Below, piece by piece: positions 32,824 to 45,296 of a stretch of DNA of 64,000 nt (its first letter is position 1; each line of letters starts with the position of its first letter). The translations under genes were made by a program, and so were the position numbers. The DNA is from Boesenbergia rotunda (Eukaryota > Streptophyta > Magnoliopsida > Zingiberales > Zingiberaceae): the NCBI GenBank assembly GCA_024364735.1, contig JAGFNQ010001611.1, forward strand, positions 1-64,000, written 5' to 3'. Below the pieces are notes generated by a model that was not told the DNA's origin, searched no databases, and saw nothing but the letters and a program-made list of their open reading frames with translations.

Positions 32824-34590
32824 ATGCCTTTCAACTCACTTGCTTTAAAAGAAAACGAACTTACTGCCCCAAACTTTAATGATTGGGAACCAAATCTAGA
32901 CCTTGTCTTGACTGCCGAGGAATCCAAATGTGTACTTTTCGAGTTCTGTCCTGAAAAGCCTAGCGTGAATTATGATGAAGAGGAGAAGGAACATTTTAGG
33001 TAATGGATAAAAGCAGATGAGATGGCGCAGTGTCATCAACATCAGACTTCTTCCACTACTAATGATATGACGTTCAATCTCAAAGAACTCTTTGGACATC
33101 ATAATCGGGGCGCTAGGCAAGAGGCCATGAGGAGCTTGATGACAACCACCATGATTGAGGGTATGCCCGTGAAGGAACTGTTGGATCGGAGTAAATCGAT
33201 AGGGGGGTGAATATCGATCGTAAAATTTTCGGATGATTAAGAGAAATTACGCAGCAGAAAACACAAAAACAATCGCTAACAATCTTTCTTTTTACTTGGT
33301 TAGGAGTCGCAGTTGGCTCCTACTCCACGGCCCACAGTCCTTGACCGTTTACGATGGGTAATTCTATATTCATAAAAATGTTTACAAGTTGGAGTACAAA
33401 ATATAGAATTGAAAATGAAATTACAACACTTTACGAAAATAAACTTTTACCGACGACCGGAGTGGTTGGAAGTTCAGAGCAGCGGGTCATCGTCGGTGCT
33501 TGAATTGTGAGTGTGGAGCGTGTCGGAGCGTAGCGCTTGAACGAAAGTGTTGAGAGCGAGATGTTCGAGTTGTTCCGAAGCCTTGGGGTGAACCCCTATT
33601 TATACTGGTCGCTAGGGCGCCTGTGTTGAAGGGGGTGCCTGACACGTGGCCTCTTCTGCGAGAATTCCCATCCGCAGACTTGGCCAGTGCTTATCCCTTC
33701 AACTGGGATGCCTGAGCTGACTGGGGTGCCTGTGTTAACACAGGCACCTAGCTTGACTTGGTCCAAAGGCTTTCGTGGTAGTTTGCTTTGATGGCTTGGT
33801 TTGGCCTTGCACTGGGCGCCTGTATCCACACAGGCGCCTAGCCCAGTGAGGCGCCTCCTTCCAATGAGGTGCCTGAGCTGCAGAAACACCGTCCCTTCAT
33901 TTCCTGCAACCAGGGCTAGTTCCAAACACAAGAAGCAAATATTCATGATATATTAAACATTATTTACAGCCTAAGCTGTCTTAGTTCTGACTTTGGGTCT
34001 CCCAAATGGAACCCTAGGTCGAACCGATGCCTAATGTTCCCTCCTACGGGGAACACATCCTCACCTACTCCTCTCGGGAGAATTTACCTTTTTTCCAACC
34101 GGCTCCTCCGGTTGGACTTTTTCCCAGCTTCACTCACCAGGTCTTCGTGCCCAGTCCGCGACCAGGACATAGTGCCCAGCTTTACTCACAAGGTCTTCGG
34201 TGCATAGTCCTCGACCAGGTCTTAGTGCCCAACTTTACTCACCAGGTCTTCGGTGCCCAGCCCTCAGTCAGGTCTTAGTGCCCAGTCCACGACTAGGACT
34301 TATTGCCCAACCTTATGTCAGGACTTAGTTGCTCAACCCGTGGCCAGGACTTAGTGCCCAATTCTTAGAACCAGGACTTCGTGCCTAGTGTTCCTAGGAC
34401 TTTTCCTGCACACTTGAGTAAAATCGTTAGAGCACCAATAATACTTAACATTGAAACCTTTGCCAATATTAAAACAAGGTTCGATATGGTGCTTCCAGCA
34501 CTAACAGGAACATGTTCTCAAAATGAAGGCTCGGTTAAATGAGATGGAAATCCTTGGAGCAGAGATCGATGGGGAAACTCAGGTCGATAT
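32824..34590 (+). pseudogene. Cop-C Ty1-copia gag, interrupted by S3 LTR D
   Basis: The homology begins at ATG 32824 (MPFNSLALKENELTAPNFND). The open frame starts further upstream at 32710, but that part is unlike gag. Readable runs: APNFNDWEPNLDLVLTAEE, WIKADEMAQC, FNLKELFGHHNRGARQEAM. There is a TAA at 33001-33003, and a piece is missing after DEMAQC. At 33179 the frame is split by LTR D; it resumes after the GGAAC duplication at 34512 with HVLKMKARLNEMEILGAEID, then is cut at 34590 by LTR E. Removing D and one GGAAC restores continuity of the reading frame, which proves the insertion. Confidence 0.9.
33179..34506 (-). mobile_element. S3 solo LTR 'D' with GGAAC duplication
   Basis: 1328 bp, minus-strand start TGTTAGTGCTGGAAGCACC at 34506 and end CGATCCAACA at 33179. 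GGAAC flanks it at 33174-33178 and 34507-34511. It has the CCAACCGG/CCGGTTGG hairpin (about 34097-34117) and a ~31 bp tandem array (34130-34400) like LTR B. A minus TATA box (AGTATAAATAGGG) lies near 33594-33606. Confidence 0.94.
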
Positions 34591-35578
34591 TGTTGGGACC
34601 TTGACGTTTAGCTAGAGGGGGGTGAATAGCTACATTTCGATTTCCTTCCTACATGTGTTAGCAAGCACAAGCGGAAAACTTAAATATAAACTAAAACAAT
34701 GCTAACACCAAACCTTTACGTGGTTCAGAGATGATACTCCTACTCCACGACTGTCTGTAAGATGGACGATCTCGATCAGTTAGTGGATGACTCCCCGGAA
34801 GACCTCCGGCTAGCTCTTGTCGCTCCTTGTGGGTGGAGAAATCTCGCCACAATCTCTTGACAACTTCTGAGCACTTGTATGCTACTAACAGGCTTTACCC
34901 AAGTTTGTTTCGCCAAAGAAACTCAGCCAAAAATGAGCTCTCTTAAATAGTGCTCGATGCTTAAAACCCGTTACCAGTCGACTGGTGCTAACACCAGTCG
35001 ACTGGTCTACTTAAATTCGAATGTTACAGCCCGACGCTTCGAATTCTAGTGGACACCAGTCGACTGATCGTAGGATCAGTCGACTAATCTTTCTGTGCTC
35101 TACATTAGTCGACTGATCCAAGCATCAGTCGACTGCCAACTCCCTAAACCTAGGGTTTTCCTTCCTGAATACAATTCCCTCAGCACTCGAACACTCACAA
35201 CTTAGCTGACTCCTCATCCAGCAGCCTCGACCTGTTGCCTTCAAGCCTTCTTCGACTTTGGCTCTCATCCCTCGGCTGCATGCAAGCCCATGGCTCATCT
35301 CCCCATGCAATCCTTCGCGTATGCCTCGAAGGTCTCTTCCCTCGACTCATTGTCCCTGCTTTGTCCACAGTCCCTCGGATGCATGCAAGCCCATGGCTTG
35401 TCTACCCATGTCATCCTTCACTGGACCTGAAGATGTCCAACTAAGTCTATGTGTATTCTGCAAACCTGCACACTCAAATACACATATTAGATCAACATGA
35501 AACCCTAACTTAATCATATTGACAAACACATTAAAACCCATGATCCACTCGATCACACTTGGGTCAATTGCACCAACA
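34591..35578 (-). mobile_element. S2 LTR 'E' (SIRE-like), 3' LTR
   Basis: 988 bp, minus-strand start TGTTGGTGCAATTGACCC at 35578 and end CAAGGTCCCAACA at 34591. It matches the plus-strand LTR at 57394-58399. Palindromes CAGTCGACTG or one-base variants lie at 34975, 34994, 35056, 35077, 35106 and 35126, upstream (minus sense) of a CTATTTAAG TATA box near 34945. A purine tract follows at 35579-35592 in reverse sense. Possible left duplication GATAT (34586-34590). Confidence 0.9.
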
Positions 35579-36353
35579 ATCTCCTCCTTTTTGATGTGTG
35601 ACAATATGTTTAAGTTATGTGCAAATATAATAATTGAAAATTACAAACATAGCAAATTAAGAAGTATAAGCATGCATCCTCCCCCTTAACTATGTCTTCA
35701 CACATAATTTTCAATTTTTCATAACTACAAGTTAAGTTAAAAACTAACTTTTCAATTTTGCATAATCACAAGTTAAGTTAAAAACTGACTTTTCAATTTT
35801 GCATAACCACCAGTTAAATTAAAAATTAACTTAAACCTCTCAATTCTCCCCCTTTGACACCATCAAAAGAATTGCTCCAAGCAATATTAACCCTAGCATC
35901 AATTTTGGGATAAGTTTTTAGTTCTGAACAACCCCTGAAATCAGAAACTATACGCACCAGTCGACTGCGTCAGTTACCAGTCGACTGGTGCCTTCAAACT
36001 GCAAACCTACAAAGAGTTCAGTCGACTGCCCCAAGGGCAGTCGACTGATACAGTTCAGTCTGAAATTTCAACTTCTGAGCCAAAATTCAGAAATCCCCCA
36101 CAAATTTCATAAAATTTGAACAATTATGAAACTTTGCAAACATATTTCTTATGATGTATTCTAACAGAGAAAAATGCCTTTTCATGAAAACACCAAACAT
36201 GTATTTTTCAAGTCTATCACATACTTCTTAAACCACAGAAATGTTTTCAATCCTCCCCTTTTTACTCATATTAATACTAGAGAAAGAAAAAGTGATGAAA
36301 GCTCCCCCTTTATACCATAATCTATAGATAGAAAGCATTTTGGAATTCATCAT
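35579..36353 (-). mobile_element. S2 interior near its 3' end, truncated
   Basis: Matches 40400-41246 and 56600-57393 in reverse. It holds the polypurine tract (35579-35592), an inner PPT-like tract (35844-35856) and four palindromes (35958, 35978, 36019, 36038). No coding frame. It ends abruptly at the N at 36354. Confidence 0.85.
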
Positions 36354-36354
36354 N
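36354..36354. other. Single ambiguous base at an element junction
   Basis: One N exactly where the S2 interior stops and a 5'-truncated Gy-T LTR begins. Neither element ends naturally here. Confidence 0.95.
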
Positions 36355-36512
36355 CTTTTTAGTACCATAATTATTGGAGAATTTTAGGTGGAAATTTATA
36401 GAAATATAAAGGGGTTTTAATGAGAAATATTAACATAATTATGGGGGGAATTTTTAAATAATTTTCGGAATTTGGAGGGGGGGAATAATAGAAAAATAAA
36501 ATAAAAATAAGG

Positions 36513-36586
36513 TGCATGAGCCAAGGATTGAACCTTAGACATCTTGTACAACCATGTAGGCTCTAACCAACTCATCTAGCAAGGGA
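36513..36586 (-). other. tRNA-like segment inside Gy-T LTR (copy 2)
   Basis: Minus strand: TAGATGAGTTGGTTAGAGC (close to a tRNA D-arm) and GGTTCAATCC (T-loop-like), spaced as in a tRNA. This is the least decayed D-arm of the four copies. Confidence 0.62.
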
Positions 36587-38398
36587 ATGTCAAAAGGAAA
36601 TGAAATGGAGAGTAGTTAAGGCTTGGGAGAAGATGAAGGGTCATGGAGAGACTCTTCATTTACCTCCTTAATGGATGATAAAGAGGGGGGTTTGGGAGTT
36701 TCTTTCTTCCTTCCATCAATTGCATTTGCTCCCCTCCTTCCTCCTCATTCTAGCCGAAACCCCAAGGAGGAGTTCTCCCTTGGAAAAGCTTCCACCAAGG
36801 CTTCATCTCCAAGAGCTAGGGTCTTCACAAGAGTACAAGGGCTAAGGGTGGTCAAGAGGCAACAAGATTTCCATCTTTCTTTCAAATCTAAGGTTATAAT
36901 CAAGATCAACCAAGGTAAGACTCCCTCACCTATGGTATAATGGCTTTTCTTGAAGATTAACATGATATGAAAGTTGTATATGATGTTTATGTTAGAAATA
37001 CCAAAGAAACCCATGAATCTAACCTTATAGGTTTCGGCCCATGGGATTCTTGGTCTAAAATGATGATAAAAATCCAAAGCATGTTGTCTAATGTACTCTC
37101 ATGATGTCTAGTGATTTAATACAATTTTTGAGAATTTTTGGGGTACCCTAGGGTCCCTATAGGTTTCGGCCAACTTCAAGGATCCAAAGGTTAGGGTTGG
37201 GTCTTAAACTTCATGTATATGTTTTATGTGTTATCATGATATAAGGGAGATGGAGGGTGATTGATGTGAATTTTCACATGGCCTAGAGGCTCCATAAGTT
37301 TCGGCCAAGATGGGTTAATAGGGTAAAAGTTAGGATTTATTTCAAGTAAGAGCCCCAATGGCCCTATGGTAAGATGAGATTAGTGTTTTATGATTGATTG
37401 GGGATTTTAATGGAATTTTTCCATACCCCCATGGCCTTATAAGTTTCGGCCAGCCCTAGGAAAGTGGCTTAAAGGTTAGGGTTAACCCTAATCATGGGCT
37501 CCAATGACTTCCTATGGTCTCCTAAATGAGGTATGGTTGTTCCTTTACCTTATGCTATGTTACATGTTTATGGAATTGATGGAACTCCACCTTAGAAGTT
37601 TCGGCCAAACCTTGAATCTAGGGTTTGGGGTGGAGTTAGGGTTCAAAGAATGATGGTTCATGGTTACCATAAAGTATCTATATGTATAGGATCAAGCATG
37701 TGGTAGAAACCATGTTAACTATAACCCCAAGATTTAAGCACCATGTTTATGTTTCATGTTTAGGTTATGATTGGATGCCATGCTTAATAGGGTTATCATG
37801 AATGTTTATGTTTTAGGCCATGTATTGGAATGGTAGGTAGAATGTTATGGAAATCCTACCTATGTATGCTTATGTGATGTAGGGAACCATGCTAAGTTAT
37901 ATGCTCATGTTAGGTTAAGAACCAAGCTATGCTATGGTGTATGTTCATGATATGAATGATGTCATGATAAGTATGATAGGTTTATGTTCATGATAAGAAT
38001 GATGCTATGATAGGTATGTTATGTTATGTTCATGATAAGAACGATGCCATGATAAGTATGTTATGTTATGTTCATGATAAGAACGATGCCATGATAAGTA
38101 TGTTATGTTATGTTCATGATAAAAATGATGCCATGATAAGTAGGTTATGTTTATGTTCATGATAAGAATGATGCATGCCATGCTGTATGAATAAAGATGC
38201 ATGCCATGCTTATGAAAGAAGATGCATACCATGTTTATGAATGAAGATAATGCTCATGCCTTCCAGGCATCATGATGTTATGCAATAAGAATGAACAATG
38301 AAAGGACAAGCATGTGTTAAGTCATGCTTTATGTAACATGGTTATGCTATGAATGTCTTATGAATGATGAAGCATGAAACTTATTTTACTTTATGTAT

Positions 38399-38650
38399 GG
38401 GCTTGTACCGGACCGAAGTATGGGTCCAAGGGATGGGCACCTTAAGAACGCCCCGGTTCTGGACTACCGAAGCTATCCACGGTTCTGGCACTACCGGAGC
38501 TGTGCAACAGGGATGGGCACCTTAAGAACGCCTCGGTTCGGGGACTACCGACTATGCTGTCCTTACCCTAGTAGGTCAGGGCTCGCGACCTCGGACCTGC
38601 TAGGGATGCGCGCTATGATGTATGTATGTGGTACAAGCCGGGGACCCCAA
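38399..38650 (+). repeat. GC-rich conserved block of Gy-T LTR (copy 2)
   Basis: Same order of words as 18770-19030, with the two modules better preserved (both read GGGATGGGCACC then CTTAAGAACGCC). Confidence 0.88.
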
Positions 38651-39639
38651 ATAATGTTATGATGATTATGTTTAAGCATTTAAAAGTATGTTTTAAGAGT
38701 TAAGCATCCCTTATGTATATGCATTCCACTCATGCATCCATTCATGTTATGCATTATGCTATGTTGATAAGATTTTATGCTTACGCTTCATGTTAAGGAA
38801 TATGCATGAGAATAAATGATCTATGCCATGATTATGTTAAGAAGATGTTCATAGGTTATGATAGGAAGAATGTTTACTATGTTTATGTTTATGCCAAGTA
38901 TTATGCCATGCTTAGAATGTTCACTATGTTTATGTTTATGCCAAGTATTATGTCATGCTTAGAATGTTCACTATGTTTATGTTTATGCCATAAATCATGT
39001 CATGCTTAGAATGTTCACCATGTTTATGTTCATGCCAAGTATTATGTCATGCTTAGAATGTTCACTATGTTTATGTTTATGCCATGTATCATGCCATGCT
39101 TAGAATGTTTACTATGTTTATGTTCATGCCATGCTATGTATACGATATGTGATTTAAGATGTTATGTTCTAAGTAGAGCACCAAGTATGTTAATGTTTCA
39201 TGTGCTCATTATGAGATGATGAACGATGAATTATTTTTGTGAGTAGGAAAGAGTCTTACTAAGCCTGTGTGCTTATAGTCTTATTTCCTTATACTGCAGA
39301 TCATTCAAGGGGACAATGATGGAAGCAACAGGAGGGCAAGAACGCATGTGTGTAGTAGTGACTTGGCCCAGGAAACCATATGTTTACTGTTTATGCTAGA
39401 ACTTCACCTTGGTTACTTATATGTTTGAATAATGACTTTTGGAACCTTATGATATGATGTTATGTATGACATGATATGATGCTTAAGTTCAAAGTTAATA
39501 TGCTAAGGTTCCCATGTCATTAAGTTAAGAATGGTAACAGGGCATGTATAAGTTAAAGTTATTCCGCTGCCTTATGATGTCTACATGCCCTAAGCATGTT
39601 AACATAACGTCGCTTATGGAAAAAAAAGCGGGCGTTACA

Positions 39640-40240
39640 TTTGTTTTATAGAATTAAATGACACCTCAGAGAACTTCTACTTCCCGTGCATATTATAAAA
39701 AATGCAATGGAAAAGTAATCACCCTCAATTCAAGCGTTTTATATAATCAGTGGCAATAAATGACCGTTAGATGGCGTTGATAAATGAAAGCCCATTTGCC
39801 TGGGCATTTGCCATGTCCAAAAGTCTAGATCTAAAGCCTTATACAAAATATGTTTGACAATTGGGATGTTGAAGCGAGATGTTTCATCTTTCGTAATCAG
39901 CAATTGAGGTAATGGAAATAACTACTACAAATAATAACAATTACAAAAAGTAGTTGTTACAAGTTGTAGTAGTAACATTGAGGTAGTATTACGTTGTAGC
40001 AGCTACTGCACAACATCACTTTGTATAGTTCATGGTACAGTTACTATACACATAGCTGCTACACGTTGTAGTAGATACTAAACATTAGCTGCTACAACTT
40101 TAAAAAATTACTAAAAGTAGCTACTACACTTTATAGCAGTAACTTGGAAGTAGTATCACATTAAAACAACTAGTGGACAATAACTGCTACACTTGGTAGC
40201 AGCTACTTGGCACCAGCTACTACACTTGTGACATTTACTT
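39640..40240. other. Unassigned stretch with CTACTACA/TGTAGTAG words
   Basis: No gene or LTR end recognised. From about 39920 to 40235 it is full of short words that pair with each other: GTAGTAG, GCTACTAC, GTTGTAGCAGC, GCTGCTACA. One perfect small inverted repeat is GCTGCTACA-CG-TTGTAGTAG-like at about 40055-40075. It may be a degenerate foldback element; no clear terminal repeats or target duplication were found. Confidence 0.4.
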
Positions 40241-41246
40241 GGTGGTGCTAGTGTTTAGAGTGTGTAGCTTGTTTTTTTATATTTTATCTCTCAAACACTT
40301 AATTTGGTATTGTAATATTTGAAAATTCGGGGCTATGACACTTGTGACATTTTTTTATATTCTTTAGTATGGGTTTATATGAAAATTTTAATTTATGCTT
40401 TGGTATTGCTTATATGAGTTTTCAATTCATGACTTGATATTACTCATATTGAATGTTATTATCTTGCTATTATGGACATAAGGAAATTTTCATATATATG
40501 TATATCTAGAGATAAGGGATGAAAAGGGGGAGGTTGCATCATGTGCTTTATCTTGAAAAATTATATGAAAAGAAGGGGGAGATTTGAAAATAATTCTATG
40601 GTTCAAATGGTATAGGATAGGCTTGGCAAACACATAGATTCAATGTTCGGATAGAAAGTTGATACAAAATGAAGCATTTTCAAAGAATTGGAATTTGTGT
40701 CAAAAAGTCAAGCATATTTGGTATTTTTGCGAAACTAAATTTTTCTGATTTATAATATATCTTAAGAAATATGCTTGTAAAATTTTAGAATTTTTTAAAT
40801 TTTATAAAATTTTCTAGGGGTTTCTGAATTTTGGTTGAAAATTTAGAACTCCTGCGTATCAGTCGACTGCCATTGGGGCAGTCGACTGATCTTTCTGTGG
40901 GTTTGTAAATTGTAGGGACCAGTCGACTGATGCAGGGGCAGTCGACTGGTTCTGTTGTTTTCTGATTACTGGGGGTTTTCAGAAATGAAAAAGTGTTCTC
41001 ATTGACCCTAGGGTTAGGATTGCATGGAGCAACTTTTTTGATGGTGTCAAAGGGGGAGAACTTGTGGTTTTAAGTTAGGTTTAACTTAATTTGGCGTTGT
41101 GAAAAATTGAAAATTATGTGGAGGGCATAGGTTAAGGGGCAGGGCATGGTTATGTCTCTTAATATGCTATGCCTTTAATTTTCAATTGTTATTGTTGTTT
41201 TTGCACCTAACTTAAATATATTGCCACACATCAAAAATGGGGAGAT
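40241..41246 (+). mobile_element. S2 interior near its 3' end
   Basis: Matches 56470-57393, starting at the sequence that follows the Transposase_32-like frame there. Four palindromes (40860, 40879, 40920, 40939), an inner PPT-like tract (41049-41060) and the polypurine tract AAAAATGGGGAGAT (41234-41246 region). No coding frame. Confidence 0.85.
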
Positions 41247-42777
41247 TGTTGGGGCAATCAGCCCAAGTATGATCGAGAGGATCATGAGTTTTGATATGTG
41301 TGTCAATATGATTAAGTTAGGGTTTCACGTTGATCTAATATGTGTATGTGAGTGTGCAGTTTACAGGATACACATAGACTTGGTTGGACGTCTTCGGGTA
41401 CGGTGAAGGGTGTCATAGAGGTAAGGCGTGGACTTGTGTGCGCATCTGAGGGACCATGGACAAAGCAGGGGCGATGAGCCGAGGGAAGCGGGCTTTGAGC
41501 CATACGTGAAGGATGGTATGGAGGCAAGCTGAGGGTTTGAGTGCGTATCTGAGGGACGAGGGCCAATGTCAAAGAGTGCTTGAATGCAACAGGTCGAGGC
41601 TGCTGGAGCAGGAACGATGAGCTGAGAGAAGCGGACTTCGATGCATGCGTGAAGGATGGCATAGAGGCAAGTTGAGGGCTTATGTACGCATCTGAGGGAT
41701 GGGAGCCAAAGTCGAAGAGGGATTGAAGACAACAGATCGAGGCTGCTGGATGAAGAGTCAACCAGGTCGTGAGTATTCGAGTGCTGATGTAACGCCCGCC
41801 TTTTTCCCACACCTTATGGTGTGGCGAGAAAGCGGCGTTACGCTAAACATACATGTACATACAAAACATCTTAATGCAGCGTAATAAATTTTTTCTTCTA
41901 CACATGCTTTTAACCATGCAACTAATACATGAAACTTCTATACATTCCTAAACTTGTCATTCATGAACATAGTGTCATTGGACTTAGCATATTAACGACA
42001 TGCATGGCATCATGATGTAACCATTCCATAGCTTATTCATAATCATCATAATTAGCAAGTAACTTATCCGTAAACATTATGAGTCTTAAGTCATTCATTA
42101 GGCATAACCATTATAAACCTAGCATAGAATCTAAGGAAGCATTTCAAAAACCCAAGACATGCGATATGTGTAAATGAAAGAATCCTTTGCCATGTTACCG
42201 CCACACACACACATACTCTTGCCCCTCCTGTTGCTTCCCTTAGTAACCTCTTGCTTGATCTGCGGTACTAGGAAAATAAGACTATAAGCACACAGGCTTA
42301 GTAAGACCCTTTCCTACTCACTAAAACCATATGTCACTTAAACATAAACATATCCAGCATCTGACATAACATAATTCTGAACATAAAACATAAGCATAGT
42401 CTTGGCGTAAATCATAAGCATATGAACAACTAATATAGTATGATTCTTAACATAAGCATAAACCTAAACATACTTAGCATGGCATAATTCTTAACATACA
42501 TGAGCATGGAACATACTTATCAGGGCATAATTCTTAACATACATGGCATGGAACATACTTATCATGGCATAATTCTTAACATACATGAGCATGAAACATA
42601 CTTATTCATGGCATAATTCTTGATACGGCATAAGCACAGTCTTAACATAAGCATAAGCATAAAACATACTTACCCTGGCATGATGCATAACATGAATGAA
42701 TGCATGGGTCAAATGCATTTATATAAGGATGCTTAATTTTAAAATCATACTTTTAAAACATAAACATAAGATCATTG

Positions 42778-43030
42778 GGGTCCCCGGCTTGTACCACATA
42801 CATACATCATAAGCGCGCATCCCTAAGTAAATACGAGGTAGCGAGCCCCGACCTACTAGGGTAGGAATAGCTACGGTAGTTCCAAAAACCGGGGCGTTCT
42901 TAAGGTGCCCATCCCTGTTGGACAGCTGCGGTAGTCCCAGAACTGTGGACAGCTACGGTATTCCAAAACTGAGGCGTTCTTAAGGTGCCCATCCCTTGAA
43001 CCCTTACTTCTGTCCGGTACAAGCTCATTC
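42778..43030 (-). repeat. GC-rich conserved block of Gy-T LTR (copy 3)
   Basis: Reverse-complement counterpart of 18770-19030; two modules with TTCTTAAGGTGCCCATCCC at about 42897 and 42976. Confidence 0.87.
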
Positions 43031-44582
43031 ATAAAATAGAACGACTATGCATGCTTCATCATTCATACTTATTTCATAACATCATTATGCCTTCATCATT
43101 CATACTTATCATTCATACTTATCATTCGTACTTAAGGCATAGCCATCATCTTTATCCATATTCTTTTATTCATAAAAACATGACATCCATACATAATCAT
43201 ACTTCCAGGCATAAATATTATCATGGTTCATAAAGCTTGCATGATCGTGGTACATAATTAAACGTGCAATTCATACATGATACATTTCATCTAGCATACA
43301 TAATCCTAGTATCCATCATAAAACAAGCATGGGTAAGCTACATATACACATGATGCATATTACCTAGGTTCATGGCATTCATCATAAACACGCATAGACC
43401 TTCATACACATACATCCATTATAAGCATTTAACCTTCTACATGCGTCATTCTATTTATCATAACATACCCCTACATTACTTACATATGTTCATGGTATAT
43501 AATCTAAATATTCATGAGTAAAGCATAACATAGAACCTAACATACAAGGTCATGTCACATAACACATATGCTAAGATTTTGGTAATATAAAGATCCTTAC
43601 ATCGTGCTTAACAACGTACTAACATTATGGTAACTTATAAACATGTATCCTTGAGACCTTAGCCCAATTCAAACCCTAAATTTGGGTCTTGGCCGAAACC
43701 CTAAGGGGCCATGAATCCATAGAAAATTCACCTAGGTCATGATTAACATCCCATACCTTACATATCATGCCATGGAATACCATTTGAACCCTTGATTGGA
43801 CTTAACCCTAAGTCCTAGGCCTAAACCATGTGTTGGCCGAAACCCTAGTAGGGTAATAAGCCCATAGCAAAAATTCATATAAATCACCATTATTACCCAT
43901 AAGATATCATAGGAAACATACTAATCATGCTTGAAAAGGTTGGAGTTTACCCTAGCCTTTTAACCTTGATGTGGCCAAAACCCTAGGGGGGTTTTAGAGT
44001 GCTACACAAACTTCCAAAATCATACTTTTATGCTTAGCCTATCATGTGTAAACATTTTAAAACATAAGAGAGGTCTTTAACATGATTTTTAGCCCAAAAC
44101 CTTGCTTGGCCGAAACCTTCACAAGCCCTAACTATGGATTTTTTTCAACATAGCATGCCAATAAGAACTTAGATCATGACAAATAACTTGGAAGCTATCA
44201 TACCACAGGTGAGGGGGTCTTACCTTCCCTTATCTTGGATTTAATCCTTGAATAGAGAAATAGAAAGAACCTTCTTGACTCCAAACTTCTCCTTAGCCCT
44301 TGTAGCCTAATAGAGAACCTTGAGTCTTCAAGATGGAGTCCTTGGTGGAATATTTCCTAAGGGGAGAACCCTTGTGGGTTTCGGCTAGAGCAAGGAGGAA
44401 GAGGAAAGAAATGACTTTGGTGGAAGAAGAGAAGGGAAAATGTAACTCCCATGCCACTTTTCTCATTGCCTTTATACCACATTAAGGAGGGCAAGTGAAG
44501 AGTCATGGTGTCTCTTTCCTTGATGACTCTTCATTTTCCCTAAGCCTTAACCAAAATCCACTTCATTCTTTACTAGCACTCC

Positions 44583-44656
44583 CTTGCTAGGTGAATTGGT
44601 TAGTATATGCATGGTTGTACCATAGGTCCAAGGTTCAATCCTTGGTGCATGCACTT
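44583..44656 (+). other. tRNA-like segment inside Gy-T LTR (copy 3)
   Basis: TAGGTGAATTGGTTAG (A-box-like) and GGTTCAATCC inside a stem CCAAGG/CCTTGG. The 3' half is present again in the tandem duplicate at about 44945-44960. Confidence 0.6.
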
Positions 44657-45245
44657 TGTTTTTATTTTTATTTTTATTTCTCCTTATTTCCGAAAATTCC
44701 CCAAAAATTCACTCATGATCATGCTAATATCCTTAATTAAAACTCATTTATATTTATATTAAATTTCACCTAAAATTCACAAATAACCATGGTCTTAGAA
44801 GAGCCGATTAGTACTTAGCTTCTCAATTTAAATGAGAAAATTATGGATAACTAGGCTAAGGTTCGTACTAGTATCTCTAAACTCCTTCAAAACTATTTAG
44901 ACATGATTAATATTTTAATGAAAATATTGAGAAGGCTTTTCGGGTCAATCTTTGGTGCATGCACTTTGTTTTTATTTTTATTTTTATTTCTCCTTATTTT
45001 CAAAAATTCCCCAAAAATTCACTCATGATCATGCTAATATCCTTAATTAAAACTCATTTATATTTATATTAAATTTCACCTAAAATCCACAAATAACCAT
45101 GGTCTTAGAAGAGCCCATTAGTACTTAGCTTCTCAATTTAAATGAGAAAATTATGGATAACTAGACTAAGGTTCGTACTAGTATCTCTAAACTCCTTCAA
45201 AACTATTTAGACATGATCAATATTTTAAAGAAAATATTGAGAAGA
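44640..45245. repeat. ~305 bp tandem duplication within an LTR
   Basis: TTGGTGCATGCACTTTG and everything to the LTR end occurs twice (44642-44940 and 44949-45247) with few differences. The join reads TTTTCGGGTCAATC. The partner LTR has one copy, so the duplication arose after insertion or during the last copying event. Confidence 0.92.
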
Positions 45246-45264
45246 TTTTCCGGGTCGTTACAAT

Positions 45265-45276
45265 CCCCCATACCTC
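45265..45276 (-). promoter_or_regulatory. Polypurine tract, Gy-T element 2
   Basis: Minus strand GGTATGGGGGAT immediately before the 3' LTR, as in element 1. Confidence 0.88.
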
Positions 45277-45296
45277 GTGAAAGTTCATCCTCGAAC

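Larger units (their letters stand above)
36355..39639 (+). mobile_element. Gy-T LTR, 5' truncated
   Basis: Starts in the middle of LTR sequence (TAGTACCATAATTAT, equal to about 16337) and ends GCGGGCGTTACA at 39639. Contains the antisense tRNA-like segment (36513-36586), a single copy of the 181 bp unit, ATG-rich repeats (37920-38250) and the GC-rich block (38399-38650). Small frames in it (36623-36940, 38393-38662, 38806-39009) are LTR sequence. Solo LTR or end of a lost element cannot be decided. Confidence 0.92.
41788..45264 (-). mobile_element. Gy-T element 2, 3' LTR
   Basis: 3477 bp. Longer than its partner by about 260 bp because the stretch 44640-44940 is repeated in tandem at 44947-45245. 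Otherwise closely similar to 48066-51280. Contains GC-rich block (42778-43030) and tRNA-like segment. Confidence 0.93.
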
